Below are positions 37,296 to 45,981 of a stretch of DNA of 64,000 bases, piece by piece (position 1 is the stretch's first letter; each line of letters begins with the position of its first letter). The notes below the pieces were generated by a model, which saw nothing but the letters and a program-made list of their open reading frames with translations, was not told the origin of the DNA and did not search any database. Source of the stretch: Balneolaceae bacterium (lineage in GTDB: Bacteria > Bacteroidota > Rhodothermia > Balneolales > Balneolaceae); contig JAFIFB010000008.1 of the NCBI GenBank assembly GCA_020832285.1, positions 1 to 64,000 of the forward strand, read 5' to 3'. The position numbers and the translations under genes are program-made.

Positions 37296-38030
37296 TTAAT
37301 CAAGAATACATCGAACCGATATTTTTTGGGTTCGATGATAAAAACGCCAGTTGATTCCCGTTTCATCATGCCTGATGCTGCGATAAATTGCATATATATT
37401 AGAAGATTGCGAGCTGGTCCAAAATGAAGCAGACTGTCCTTTTTGCCAAAATCCTCTATCTTCAATTCCAGCAGGCAATGCGCTAAAGTTCAGTTCATCA
37501 GTTGCGCCGGTGTTTGGGCTATCCCAGTCATCTGTTCCCGTGGCCTTTAATTTACCTCCAACATTCTGGTCGCTTCCTCTCGAACTAAAAAGGGTATTTC
37601 TGTTTATTACATCCTCTTCGGTCATTCCAAGAGTTCTTTCCAATTCCTGCCACTCTTCATCCGATGGAACCTTCCATCCGGCAGGGCACAATCCTCTCGA
37701 ATCGGTTACTGCATAAAAGTTATACAACTTACCATACGCTTTGTTTTCCGGCTCTGTGTTGTTGTACCATACTGAAGCGGATTGGCTGCCGGAAGCGGGT
37801 TCTATGGGATCACCATTGCGAAATCTCGATGTTCGCAGGTTTTCTGCCATCCAGAATTGATCACCTAATTTTATTACGGGATAGATGTTTCCATCGATAT
37901 CCTCAACGGTTTCCGGATTATTATCCCGTTTATTATCCGTGGAGGATGGGTTCTCTGAACAAGATGAAGTGCTGGCAGCTATCAGAAATAGAAGGATGAC
38001 TGACAGAGATCTCAATAGTATAGCGTCCAT
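37296..38030 (-). CDS. FISUMP-domain lipoprotein
   Basis: A 244-aa lipoprotein (lipobox TSSC, Cys24) with a Fibrobacter succinogenes major paralogous domain: VEDIDGNIYPVIKLGDQFWM, AENLRTSRFRNG, GKLYNFYAV, LCPAGWKVPSDEEW, LSALPAG-like FSALPAGIEDRG, and VRCILD at the C terminus. The family has a C-type-lectin-like fold and is common on Bacteroidota/Fibrobacterota cell surfaces. Its role is unknown; adhesion is a guess. Confidence 0.88.
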   Translation of the reverse strand: MDAILLRSLSVILLFLIAASTSSCSENPSSTDNKRDNNPETVEDIDGNIYPVIKLGDQFWMAENLRTSRFRNGDPIEPASGSQSASVWYNNTEPENKAYGKLYNFYAVTDSRGLCPAGWKVPSDEEWQELERTLGMTEEDVINRNTLFSSRGSDQNVGGKLKATGTDDWDSPNTGATDELNFSALPAGIEDRGFWQKGQSASFWTSSQSSNIYAIYRSIRHDETGINWRFYHRTQKISVRCILD

Positions 38031-38619
38031 TGTCGTGTAGATTTTTTGATAAGTTGATTACACTCTGTATGCTGTATGCAACATTTGGCATCAAAAAAGC
38101 TCACATTAAAGGGAATAAATATGCAGGAGTTTTGAATCGTTTAGCGATTAAATATCCCAAAAACTGTCTGGTTCTGAAGCAATAACTGTTTCCATGTTCT
38201 TTGTTCTTTTGGCAATTATTACAGACTACCGGCATGGTAACTGGCGTTGACTGACATTACTATTATTATAGATTTAATTTTAGCACAATGAATAAAAGTA
38301 TTAAGCCTGTTTGTTCTTCACCACAAGGGACGAACTAACCGATTTAAGACGAAATACCATTCATAAGCATTTAGGTTTCCCAAACCCTGATTCCGTTGCA
38401 CGGGAATCGCTTTACTTGGTGCTCACAGTGAATATAATAATCGAAGTGTAAATTTTGATATAACGTACTTTATGATCCATAATTTAGGATCTTCGAAATA
38501 AACACACGGTTTTTCTGCGACATTTCCCCCCTCAGCTGTGTTTGCCAAAGGAATGCCCATGGCAGAATCTAAAATAGCTCTCCTACGCATAAAGCTATGG
38601 AGAGCAAGCATGCAAACTA

Positions 38620-38666
38620 CTTAGCAAGGCCCTTACGAAGCCTTGGCATAGTAGGGCCTTGCTAAG
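38620..38666. repeat. 14-bp-stem hairpin element
   Basis: CTTAGCAAGGCCCT (38620-38633) pairs perfectly with AGGGCCTTGCTAAG (38653-38666) around a 19-nt loop containing CGAAGCCTTGGC. Like the palindrome at 26-128 it sits just before a TTGGTGA repeat copy, in the same order. No U-tract follows on the plus strand, and neither neighbouring gene needs a terminator here. Confidence 0.65.
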
Positions 38667-38670
38667 GAAA

Positions 38671-38698
38671 AATCTCTTGGTGAGAAATCCAGACTAAG
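38671..38698 (+). repeat. Dispersed TTGGTGA repeat, copy 4
   Basis: AATCTCTTGGTGAGAAATCC then AGACTAAG. It is closest to copy 1: both have TTGGTGAGAAAT and both follow a large hairpin. Confidence 0.6.
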
Positions 38699-38725
38699 TC
38701 CCGATAAAGATTTGGTAAATAGTTA

Positions 38726-38756
38726 TTGAATTTAAAATCATTATGCCATATTTTTG
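38726..38756 (+). promoter_or_regulatory. Bacteroidota-type promoter of rpmB
   Basis: TTG (38726-38728), a 20-nt spacer, then TATTTTTG (38749-38756), an exact TAnnTTTG. It lies 35 nt before the rpmB ATG. Confidence 0.6.
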
Positions 38757-38790
38757 GTGTCTATCAAATTTTTAGACAACAGGAAAGATT

Positions 38791-39036
38791 ATGGCACGTA
38801 AAGACGATATTACTGGCAAAGGAGCCCTGAACGGATACAGGTCGTCAAAAGCGAATAACAAAACCAAACATCGCTTTCAGCTGAATTTACAAAAACGGCG
38901 CTTTTACATCCCTGAAGAAGATCGGTGGATCACTCTCAAAGTAAATGCAAAAACCTTGCGAACGATCAATAAGAAGGGAATTTCAGCCGTTCTGAAGGAT
39001 GCCAGGAAAAAAGGAACTTTATTAAAAGAGGTATAG
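38791..39036 (+). CDS. rpmB: 50S ribosomal protein bL28
   Basis: An 81-aa ribosomal protein of the large subunit. Sequence landmarks: [40 protein letters not shown] and [20 protein letters not shown]. An AGGAAAG ribosome binding site precedes the ATG. bL33 follows after 4 nt; the pair is a conserved ribosomal protein unit. Confidence 0.95.
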   Translation: MARKDDITGKGALNGYRSSKANNKTKHRFQLNLQKRRFYIPEEDRWITLKVNAKTLRTINKKGISAVLKDARKKGTLLKEV

Positions 39037-39040
39037 AACA

Positions 39041-39205
39041 ATGGCGAAAGGCAATCGTGTTCAGGTAATTCTCGAATGCACAGAAAAACCGGGAAGTTCG
39101 CGCTATGTTACAACGAAAAACCGGAGAACTACCACAGAGAGGCTCGAACTGAAGAAGTACAATCCTGTACTCCGCAAGCATACCATCCACAAAGAAATTA
39201 AATAA
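39041..39205 (+). CDS. rpmG: 50S ribosomal protein bL33
   Basis: A 54-aa protein read directly from the sequence: it starts [20 protein letters not shown] and ends KHTIHKEIK, with [20 protein letters not shown] in between. The zinc-binding CxxC pairs of other bL33 paralogues are absent (a single Cys at residue 13), so this is the zinc-free type. It lies between rpmB and the DUF4295 gene. Confidence 0.93.
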   Translation: MAKGNRVQVILECTEKPGSSRYVTTKNRRTTTERLELKKYNPVLRKHTIHKEIK

Positions 39206-39214
39206 CATAAAACC

Positions 39215-39385
39215 ATGGCAAAGAAACAGGTATTCGGTGAAGAGGCAAAATCCTTGAAATTTGCCCACCGCAAAATGGCAAAGGTAATTATCTCCACAAA
39301 AAACGAACGTGGAAAATATTCTTTTAAGGAAACGATGGTAGATCAGGATAATGTCACTGATTTTATAAATAAAAATAAAGCCTGA
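39215..39385 (+). CDS. DUF4295 family small basic protein
   Basis: A 56-aa protein starting MAKKQVFGEEAKSLKFAHRK and ending DFINKNKA. Position right after bL33 (9-nt gap) and its lysine-rich composition match the Bacteroidota-restricted DUF4295 family, which is thought to be ribosome-associated (inference from context). A strong terminator follows. Confidence 0.88.
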   Translation: MAKKQVFGEEAKSLKFAHRKMAKVIISTKNERGKYSFKETMVDQDNVTDFINKNKA

Positions 39386-39405
39386 TTGATATTAATTTTT
39401 TTTCT

Positions 39406-39444
39406 AAAAAGGTTTCATCTCACCGGGATGAAACCTTTTTTTTT
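39406..39444 (+). terminator. Intrinsic terminator of the rpmB-rpmG-DUF4295 unit
   Basis: A stem of about 13 bp (AAAAGGTTTCATC / GATGAAACCTTTT) with a short loop, followed by a run of T on the plus strand. Confidence 0.9.
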
Positions 39445-39478
39445 GAGCAAACTTTGCTAAGATGTAAATTTATTTACA

Positions 39479-39512
39479 TTTGCAATATTCTCATCTCGTA
39501 ATGATAACTTTG
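39479..39512 (+). promoter_or_regulatory. Probable promoter of the yqeY-cvpA-tyrS unit
   Basis: TTTG at 39479-39482 and TAACTTTG at 39505-39512 (22-nt spacer after TTG). A second TAnnTTTG, TAATTTTG, lies at 39526-39533 but lacks a well-placed TTG. Confidence 0.4.
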
Positions 39513-39608
39513 CCTGGAAACTTTTTAATTTTGCAGAGTTTGTTAATATTTATACTTAGTAAATATCAGGGAAATCATGCAAATAAAAACCTACATAAAT
39601 AAAGCCCG

Positions 39609-40070
39609 ATGAGTTTAAAAGAACGTATACTTGATGATTTAAAAGCCGCAATGAAAGCCAAAGAAACCGACAAAACCATGGTACTTCGTTCGTTAAAGGC
39701 AAAGATTCTTGAAAAAGAGATCAGTGAGAGAAAAGGAGGAGAATCTTCGCTCAATGATGAACAGATTATCGAAGTTTTGATGAAGGCTGCAAAGCAGCGA
39801 AAGGAATCGATTGAGCAATTTCAGGAAGGCGGACGGGAAGAACTCGCAGAAAAAGAAGCCAATGAACTGAAAATCATAGAACGATACCTGCCTGCTATGA
39901 TGAGCGAAGAGGAAATCCGTGAAGCTGCACAAAAAGAAATTGAACGACTTGAAATCTCATCAATGGCCGAAATGGGAAAAGTGATGGGTGCCTTAATGGG
40001 TAAATTAAAAGGAAAAGCAGAAGGTTCCGTTATAAGCAAGGTTGTTAAAGAAGAACTCTCAAAAAAATGA
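39609..40070 (+). CDS. yqeY: GatB/YqeY domain protein
   Basis: A 153-aa helical protein similar to the tail domain of GatB. Landmarks: LKERILDDLKAAMKAKETDK, LRSLKAKILEKEIS, KQRKESIEQFQEGGREELAE, and LPAMMSEEEI. It may bind tRNA, but its role is not settled. It forms a tight unit with cvpA (1-nt gap) and tyrS. Confidence 0.93.
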   Translation: MSLKERILDDLKAAMKAKETDKTMVLRSLKAKILEKEISERKGGESSLNDEQIIEVLMKAAKQRKESIEQFQEGGREELAEKEANELKIIERYLPAMMSEEEIREAAQKEIERLEISSMAEMGKVMGALMGKLKGKAEGSVISKVVKEELSKK

Positions 40071-40071
40071 A

Positions 40072-40641
40072 ATGAACCTGGTAGATCTGTTTATTCTGTT
40101 CCCGATCGGATATTTTGCCTTCAGAGGTTTCAGGAACGGATTTATTCAGGAATTTTTCAGCATTGCAGGTATCATCATAGCTGTATTCGTTACATTCAAG
40201 TACATGAGGCCGGTTTCCGGTTTTGCCCGACCTTTTATAGACAATCCTGATTCAGCCGTTATTGCAGCAGGAATTATTATTTTTATTTTTACTTTGGCAG
40301 CGATACAGATGGTTGCCTATTGGCTTGAATCTATATTTAGAGTCATTCGCCTTAGTATTATTAATCAGGCAGCAGGGTCCATTTTCGGGGCATTAAAATC
40401 TGCAATTGTGGTGAGTGCAACCTTGTTACTTCTCGCAGGTTTTAACCTTCCAGATGAAGAAAAAAGAAAGGCCTCGACTACTTACCCCATAGTTATTTAT
40501 ATTGCTCCGGCCGCTTACAACGCGGTTGCCTTACTCTACCCCGGCACCGAAGATTTTATCCAAACCATTGAAAAATCCATCAGGGAAAGTAATACACTGC
40601 GTTCCCTTCCAATTTTTGAAAAAATAGATCTGAATTCATGA
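40072..40641 (+). CDS. cvpA: CvpA family inner-membrane protein
   Basis: A 189-aa membrane protein with four predicted helices: [50 protein letters not shown] and the [20 protein letters not shown] region, where the conserved G-x3-G-x-h-K of CvpA is visible. The family affects envelope integrity and colicin V export in E. coli. I start at ATG 40072; the frame extends to 40042 inside yqeY. It overlaps tyrS by 4 nt. Confidence 0.85.
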   Translation: MNLVDLFILFPIGYFAFRGFRNGFIQEFFSIAGIIIAVFVTFKYMRPVSGFARPFIDNPDSAVIAAGIIIFIFTLAAIQMVAYWLESIFRVIRLSIINQAAGSIFGALKSAIVVSATLLLLAGFNLPDEEKRKASTTYPIVIYIAPAAYNAVALLYPGTEDFIQTIEKSIRESNTLRSLPIFEKIDLNS

Positions 40642-41852
40642 GTTTTTTACCGGTTAAAGAACAACTAACCGTCATAAAAAGAGGTACAACAGAAATTGTA
40701 CCCGAAGAAGAATTAATTGAAAAAATTAAAAAATCCAGGACAGAGAACCGTCCGCTTAAAATCAAGCTTGGCGTTGACCCCACCCGACCCGACCTGCACC
40801 TGGGGCACTCGGTTATACTGAGAAAACTTCGTCAGTTCCAGGATCTCGGCCATGAAGCGATTCTTATTATTGGTGGTTTTACAGCCACCATCGGAGATCC
40901 GTCAGGCCAGAACAAAGCCCGGCCCCCACTCTCTGCTGAAGAGGTTCAGAAAAATGCCGAAACCTATGTAAACCAGGCCTGGAAAATTCTCGACAAGAGC
41001 AAAACCACTATCGTCAACAACAACGACTGGCTGGGACCGATAAAATTCATGGATGTAATTCGGCTCGCATCCAACCTGACGGTAGCACGTATGATAGAAC
41101 GGGATGACTTCTCAAAAAGATACCAGAATAACGAGCCGATTTCTCTGCATGAATTTTTATATCCACTGGCTCAGGGACAAGACTCGGTACACCTTAAATC
41201 AGATGTGGAGCTTGGAGGCACCGATCAAAAATTTAACCTTCTTGTGGGACGCGACCTTCAGAAAGCGAACGGACAAAAGCCGCAGGTTTGCTTGATGATG
41301 CCTCTGCTCGTTGGAACTGACGGGACCATGAAAATGAGTAAGTCGTATGATAACTACATTGGCATTGATGAACCAGCTAACGAGATGTACGGAAAATCGC
41401 TCTCTATTCCTGATGAGCAGATCTATCCCTATTTCGAACTGGTGACCGATCTGCCCGTTGAAGATCTGCCCGCATTGAAAAAGAAAGCGCAGCAGGACCC
41501 GCGGAATACGAAACATGAACTGGCATTTACTATCACGCGGATGTATCATGGAGATCAGGCAGCCAAAGACGCACGCAAACATTTTGAAAAAACAGTCATC
41601 CAGAAAGATATCCCTGATGATGCCCCGATCCTTGAATTTAAGGAAGGAACCGAACACCGCCTGATGGATATCATCTCTGATGCCGGTCTCACATCAAGTA
41701 ATGGTGAAACCAAACGGATGATGAAGCAGGGCGGAGTGAGTGTGGATGATAAAAAAATAAAAGACCCAAACTTTTCCATCACCTTCGCGGCAGGTGATCA
41801 GTTAAACCTGAAAGTTGGAAAGAGAAATTTTGCAATATTAAAGGCCGGATAA
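40638..41852 (+). CDS. tyrS: Tyrosyl-tRNA synthetase
   Basis: A 404-aa class I synthetase. Motif HLGHSVIL is the HIGH signature and KMSKSYDN the KMSKS loop. The C-terminal S4-like RNA-binding domain ([16 protein letters not shown]) is present. Length and the [14 protein letters not shown] opening place it in the longer TyrS type found in many Gram-negative bacteria. Last gene of the unit. Confidence 0.96.
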   Translation: MSFLPVKEQLTVIKRGTTEIVPEEELIEKIKKSRTENRPLKIKLGVDPTRPDLHLGHSVILRKLRQFQDLGHEAILIIGGFTATIGDPSGQNKARPPLSAEEVQKNAETYVNQAWKILDKSKTTIVNNNDWLGPIKFMDVIRLASNLTVARMIERDDFSKRYQNNEPISLHEFLYPLAQGQDSVHLKSDVELGGTDQKFNLLVGRDLQKANGQKPQVCLMMPLLVGTDGTMKMSKSYDNYIGIDEPANEMYGKSLSIPDEQIYPYFELVTDLPVEDLPALKKKAQQDPRNTKHELAFTITRMYHGDQAAKDARKHFEKTVIQKDIPDDAPILEFKEGTEHRLMDIISDAGLTSSNGETKRMMKQGGVSVDDKKIKDPNFSITFAAGDQLNLKVGKRNFAILKAG

Positions 41853-41895
41853 TTTAGTACCATTGTTTGGCGAAGCTCTATATATTGCGCAGTCT

Positions 41896-41912
41896 ATTGT
41901 ATGCTGAACAAT
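41896..41912. promoter_or_regulatory. Possible MarR operator
   Basis: A dyad ATTGT-N7-ACAAT ends 8 nt before the start of the MarR-family gene. MarR proteins usually bind such 17-20-bp dyads in their own leader. Weak evidence from one site. Confidence 0.3.
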
Positions 41913-41919
41913 TTTTGAT

Positions 41920-42372
41920 ATGGGAACAAATTTTTCCGGCACCGAATCTGAAAAAAACACGCTGAACGCCTTCATTAAACTGATGCGGGCCACTGAATCG
42001 ATTAATAACAGGCTGAACCGCCATTTAGCTGAGGCTGATTTGACTGTTAGCCAGTTCGGCACGCTGGAAGCACTCTATCACCTTGGCCCGCTTAATCAGC
42101 GAACTATCGGTGAAAAACTGCTTAAAAGCGGCGGTAACATAACGATGGTGATCGACAACCTGGAAAAGTGTGGATACGTTATACGAAAAAAAGATCCTGA
42201 TGACCGCCGGGCCGTTTTGATTCATCTTACCCCGGATGGCAAAAAGTTCATCAAAAACTTTTTCCCAAAGCACCTTGATAGAATCAAAAAAGAGTTCAGT
42301 GTTCTCTCCGAGAAAGAAAAAGAAACACTGGCTGATCTTTGCAAAAAACTGGGCTTAAGAGAAAACGAATAA
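41920..42372 (+). CDS. MarR family transcriptional regulator
   Basis: A 150-aa winged-helix dimeric repressor. The recognition helix lies in RTIGEKLLKSGGNITMVIDN and the wing in VIRKKDPDDRRAVLIHLTPD, the classic MarR DxRxxxhxLT signature. The ligand is unknown. No divergent target gene exists; it sits between tyrS and the convergent acetate kinase gene. Confidence 0.92.
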   Translation: MGTNFSGTESEKNTLNAFIKLMRATESINNRLNRHLAEADLTVSQFGTLEALYHLGPLNQRTIGEKLLKSGGNITMVIDNLEKCGYVIRKKDPDDRRAVLIHLTPDGKKFIKNFFPKHLDRIKKEFSVLSEKEKETLADLCKKLGLRENE

Positions 42373-42394
42373 TCTTCACTCGTCAGAAAAAACT

Positions 42395-43618
42395 TCAAAC
42401 CCACGGACTCTGGTCACTCGCCGATGCAATTTTAGCCGCATCGATGGCAATCACCAGCTCTTCGTTAGTGGGCACAACGTAAATTTCAGTTCTTGAACTA
42501 TCTGAACTGATCTTCTCAATTCTTCCCGGTTTTACATTTTCGTTTCGTTCATCTTCTATTTCAATACCGAGAATATCCAGATTTTCCATTGATTTTTTTC
42601 GGATTAGCGCAGAATTTTCTCCGATTCCCGCAGTAAAGAGAATGGCATCACACCCATTGAGTGTAGCAATATACGATCCCACATATTTTTTGATATTGTA
42701 ACAAAACACATCAATTGCCTGCTGGCAGCGCCTGTCACCGTTGTTAGCCTCGGCAATCAGGTCTCGCATATCACTCGCATATCCACTCAGCCCCAGGAGC
42801 CCGCTGTGCCGATTCAGCATGGCATGCAGGCTGTTCAGCGGCAACTCCTCTTTTTCCACGATATAAAACAGAATGGAAGGGTCCAGATCCCCGCTGCGAG
42901 TGCCCATTACCATGCCGGAAAGGGGTGTAAAACCCATTGAGGTATCTACTGAGTCCCCGCCCCGAATCGCTGCAATTGATGCACCGTTACCCAGATGGCA
43001 AGTGATAACTTTGGTATCTTTTTTGGGTTTGTCGGTCAGTTTATAATACTGGCGGCTCACAAAATAGTGTGAGGTTCCGTGGAAACCATACCGCCGGATT
43101 TTGTGCCTGCGGTAGAGCCTGTTCGGAATTCCGTAAAGGTACGCGTAAGCTGGCAGTGAATGGTGGAAAGCAGTATCAAAAACTGCCACGTGAGGAACAT
43201 CCGGAAGGCGTTCTTCTGCCGCCTGAATACCTTTCAAGTTGGGCGGATTGTGAAGCGGAGCCAGATCAAAAGCCTGCTCTATGGCATCTTTCACTACATT
43301 GTCAATCAGCACGGAATCTTTGAACATCTCCCCGCCATGCACCACCCGATGTCCCACAGCTTTGATATCGGAAGGGGAGGAAATAAGACTGCTTTCCGGG
43401 CTAAGCAGATAGTTCATAATTTCAAGAAGGGCCTCACTGTGATTCGAAATCACTTTGGTATCTTTCAGATAATCTCCTTCTGCGGGCTGATGCTTTACAA
43501 TAGATGTAACCGCACCAATTCGTTCTACAATTCCACTACAAACTTCCGATTCTCCCTCGGTTTCAATCAGGTTATACTTTACAGACGAACTGCCACAGTT
43601 TATTACAAGTACCAGCAT
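42395..43618 (-). CDS. ackA: Acetate kinase
   Basis: A 407-aa enzyme linking acetate and acetyl phosphate. Signatures: VINCGSSSVKYNLI, GHRVVHGGEMF, AVFDTAFH, YGFHGTSHYFVSRQY, CHLGNGASIAAI and FTAGIGENSALIRK. Phosphotransacetylase is not adjacent. Convergent with the MarR gene. Confidence 0.96.
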   Translation of the reverse strand: MLVLVINCGSSSVKYNLIETEGESEVCSGIVERIGAVTSIVKHQPAEGDYLKDTKVISNHSEALLEIMNYLLSPESSLISSPSDIKAVGHRVVHGGEMFKDSVLIDNVVKDAIEQAFDLAPLHNPPNLKGIQAAEERLPDVPHVAVFDTAFHHSLPAYAYLYGIPNRLYRRHKIRRYGFHGTSHYFVSRQYYKLTDKPKKDTKVITCHLGNGASIAAIRGGDSVDTSMGFTPLSGMVMGTRSGDLDPSILFYIVEKEELPLNSLHAMLNRHSGLLGLSGYASDMRDLIAEANNGDRRCQQAIDVFCYNIKKYVGSYIATLNGCDAILFTAGIGENSALIRKKSMENLDILGIEIEDERNENVKPGRIEKISSDSSRTEIYVVPTNEELVIAIDAAKIASASDQSPWV

Positions 43619-43689
43619 GTTATTAGTTGAGTCATGTTTTAAATTGATTTACCTCAGAATATATCCAAACAATAAAAAGAAGTAATGAA

Positions 43690-43938
43690 TTAAAATCGAT
43701 CTTCTTTATTCCGTTCAGTCCTGATGATGGGACGCAGGATATGATCCAGTCCGTTGGTTCTTATTTCGAACATTGTAGAGAGATACTGGCCCAGTGCTCC
43801 TTTCGGATAACCTTTTCTCCCGAACCACTCCAAATAATGAAGAGGGAGATCAGTAATATACCAGCCTTTGTATCGGCCGTACGGCATTTTTGCTCGTACA
43901 AGTTTAAAAAGAAATGTCCTGTCGAATGAAACGTTCAT
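43690..43938 (-). CDS. DUF3820 family small protein
   Basis: An 82-aa protein with MPYGRYKGWYITDLPLHYLE and WFGRKGYPKGALGQYL, the conserved core of DUF3820, plus NGLDHILRPI. The family is related to a quorum-regulated factor in Pseudomonas and to a module found with exonucleases; the function is unknown. It overlaps the upstream frame extension of the ABC-F gene, which supports the later ABC-F start. Confidence 0.82.
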   Translation of the reverse strand: MNVSFDRTFLFKLVRAKMPYGRYKGWYITDLPLHYLEWFGRKGYPKGALGQYLSTMFEIRTNGLDHILRPIIRTERNKEDRF

Positions 43939-44029
43939 CTTATTTGAGATAAATAATAAGGCTTGGTTCAGAAAAGTACTATTTTTCAGCCAGAAAAATG
44001 CATTTAATCAGATTTACAGACTTCCATTT

Positions 44030-45922
44030 ATGACCTATCTCTCCGTAGAAAACCTGTCCAAAAGTTTTGGAATGACACCGCTATTTGAAAATATCACTTT
44101 TGGCATCTCAAAAGGTGACAAAACTGCACTTGTTGCAGCAAACGGAACCGGTAAGTCCACACTTCTCAGAATACTGGCCGGAAAGGAGGTACAGGACAAT
44201 GGCCGGGTGATGGTACAAAACAAGGTTGATATTGGCTACCTTGAACAAGAACCGGAACTGGATCCCTCGTTCACCATTCGTGAATTTATTTCGCAGGGAA
44301 ATTCCGGAATGATAGAAATTGTACAGGAATATGAGAGAACTGTATCAGCCCAGGCAGAAAATTTTAATGAGAGCACCCAGGAAGCCTTTATGAAAGCTTC
44401 TTCTGCTATGGACAGAGCCAATGCGTGGGATTACGAGCAGCGAATGGAACAAATTTTAGGCAGGTTGAATATTCATAATCTTGATCAACCGATATCCACA
44501 CTTTCGGGAGGAGAGCGTAAACGGGTAGCCCTCGCTTTTGTTCTACTGGATCAACCTGACCTGCTTCTTTTAGATGAACCAACCAACCATCTGGATGTCG
44601 AAATGATCGAATGGCTGGAAGCCTACCTTGCCAAGAGCAACATCACTCTTTTTATGGTAACGCACGACCGCTATTTCCTAGACCGGGTCTGCAATCACAT
44701 CATAGAAATGGAAGACAGCCAATTGTATCATCATAAAGGCAATTACAGCTATTTTTTACAGAAACGAGCCGAGCGGGAGGAGATCGAAAAAACAGAAACA
44801 GCCAAAGCCGGTCAGCTGCTCAAAAAAGAGCTGGAGTGGATGCGCCGCCAGCCCAAAGCGCGCACATCAAAATCAAAATCGAGGATTGATGCTTTTTATG
44901 AAATAAAGGATCAGGCATCGCAGGGCAGGCAGGAGAGCGAGATTGAACTGAATGTTTCGATGAAGCGAATGGGCGGTCAGATACTGGAGCTGGAAACGAT
45001 TTCCAAAGAGTTCGGCGATACAGTTATCCTGGATGATTTCAGTTACTCTTTCAAGAAAGGGGAGAAAGTCGGCATTATCGGAAAAAACGGAGTGGGAAAG
45101 AGCACTTTTTTGAAAATTATAACTGGTGAAGAAAAACCCGATTCGGGCGATGTAAAAACGGGCATGACCATCGAATACGGTCACTACCGGCAGGATGGCA
45201 TTCATTTCGATGAAGAGATGAGAGTGATTGATGTGATCAAAGAAGTGGCGGAGGTGATCGAACTGGCAGATGGAAATCGGGTGTCGGCATCCAAATTTCT
45301 CGAGCATTTTATGTTCACACCGGAGATGCAGTACACTCCGGTTCATAAATTGAGCGGAGGAGAAAAACGGCGTCTCGGCCTGATGATGGTACTTGTCAAA
45401 AATCCCAATTTTTTAATCCTGGACGAACCGACCAATGACCTCGATCTAACCACCCTGCAAAAGCTGTAAGAGTTCATGGAAAATTTTGGCGGATGCCTGA
45501 TAGTTGTCTCTCACGATCGCTTTTTTATGGACAAACTGGTACAGCACTATTTTGTGTTTGAAGGAGACGGGGTTATTTACGACCATCATGGCACGTATAT
45601 GGAGTATCGGCAGATGAAGGATAATGAGGAAACCGAACAGAAAAAAAAGGGAAAAGCGAAGAGTGAACCCAGAAAAGTGAATAAAAAACCTGCCCGCAAA
45701 AAGGAATCAGATAAACTTTCATTTCAAGAACGAAAGGAATTCGGCAAACTGGAAAAAGAGATTCAAACACTCGAAGAAGAAAAATCACAAATTGAAAATG
45801 CCCTTTCCAGCGGAAATCTCTCCTCAGAAGAACTACGGAAGGAGTCGGAACGCTATGGAGAAATCTCAGAGCTGATCGATAAAAAAACCATTATATGGCT
45901 CGAATTGGCAGAAAAAGAGTAA
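44030..45922 (+). pseudogene. uup: Uup-type ABC-F ATPase gene interrupted by an in-frame TAA
   Basis: Two ABC domains on one chain, as in ABC-F translation factors of the Uup group. Domain 1: Walker A AANGTGKST, signature STLSGGERKR, LLLDEPTNHLD and THDRYF. Domain 2: Walker A GKNGVGKST, signature KLSGGEKRR and LILDEPTNDLD. A TAA at 45467-45469 follows LDLTTLQKL, and the same frame then continues EFMENFGGCLIVVSHDRFFM to a coiled-coil C-terminal domain ending at 45922. The stop sits where Glu is expected (GAA to TAA) and would remove the second H-loop and the C-terminal domain. Start ATG 44030 is used; the upstream extension runs over DUF3820. Confidence 0.88.
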
Positions 45923-45937
45923 TTTTTAAAAAAAGAA

Positions 45938-45966
45938 ACCCGCCCGGTTTAATAAACCTGGCGGGT
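45938..45966. terminator. Bidirectional terminator between uup and the baeRF-like gene
   Basis: The stem ACCCGCCcGGTTTA / TAAACCtGGCGGGT is nearly perfect, with flanking A-rich and T-rich stretches. It lies between convergent genes and can serve both. Confidence 0.8.
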
Positions 45967-45981
45967 AATAGTAGATAAAAA

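Larger units (their letters stand above)
38031..38790. other. Long intergenic region before the ribosomal protein genes
   Basis: About 760 bp without a gene. It carries a 7-bp inverted repeat, GCTCTCC/GGAGAGC (about 38577-38605), the strong hairpin at 38620-38666, copy 4 of the TTGGTGA repeat and the rpmB promoter. The segment 38040-38450 has no clear structure. ORFs here are short and unconvincing. Confidence 0.6.

Noticed and set aside
38423-38611. Short minus-strand frame before rpmB
   Set aside because: Non-conserved composition and overlap with hairpin elements; treated as intergenic.
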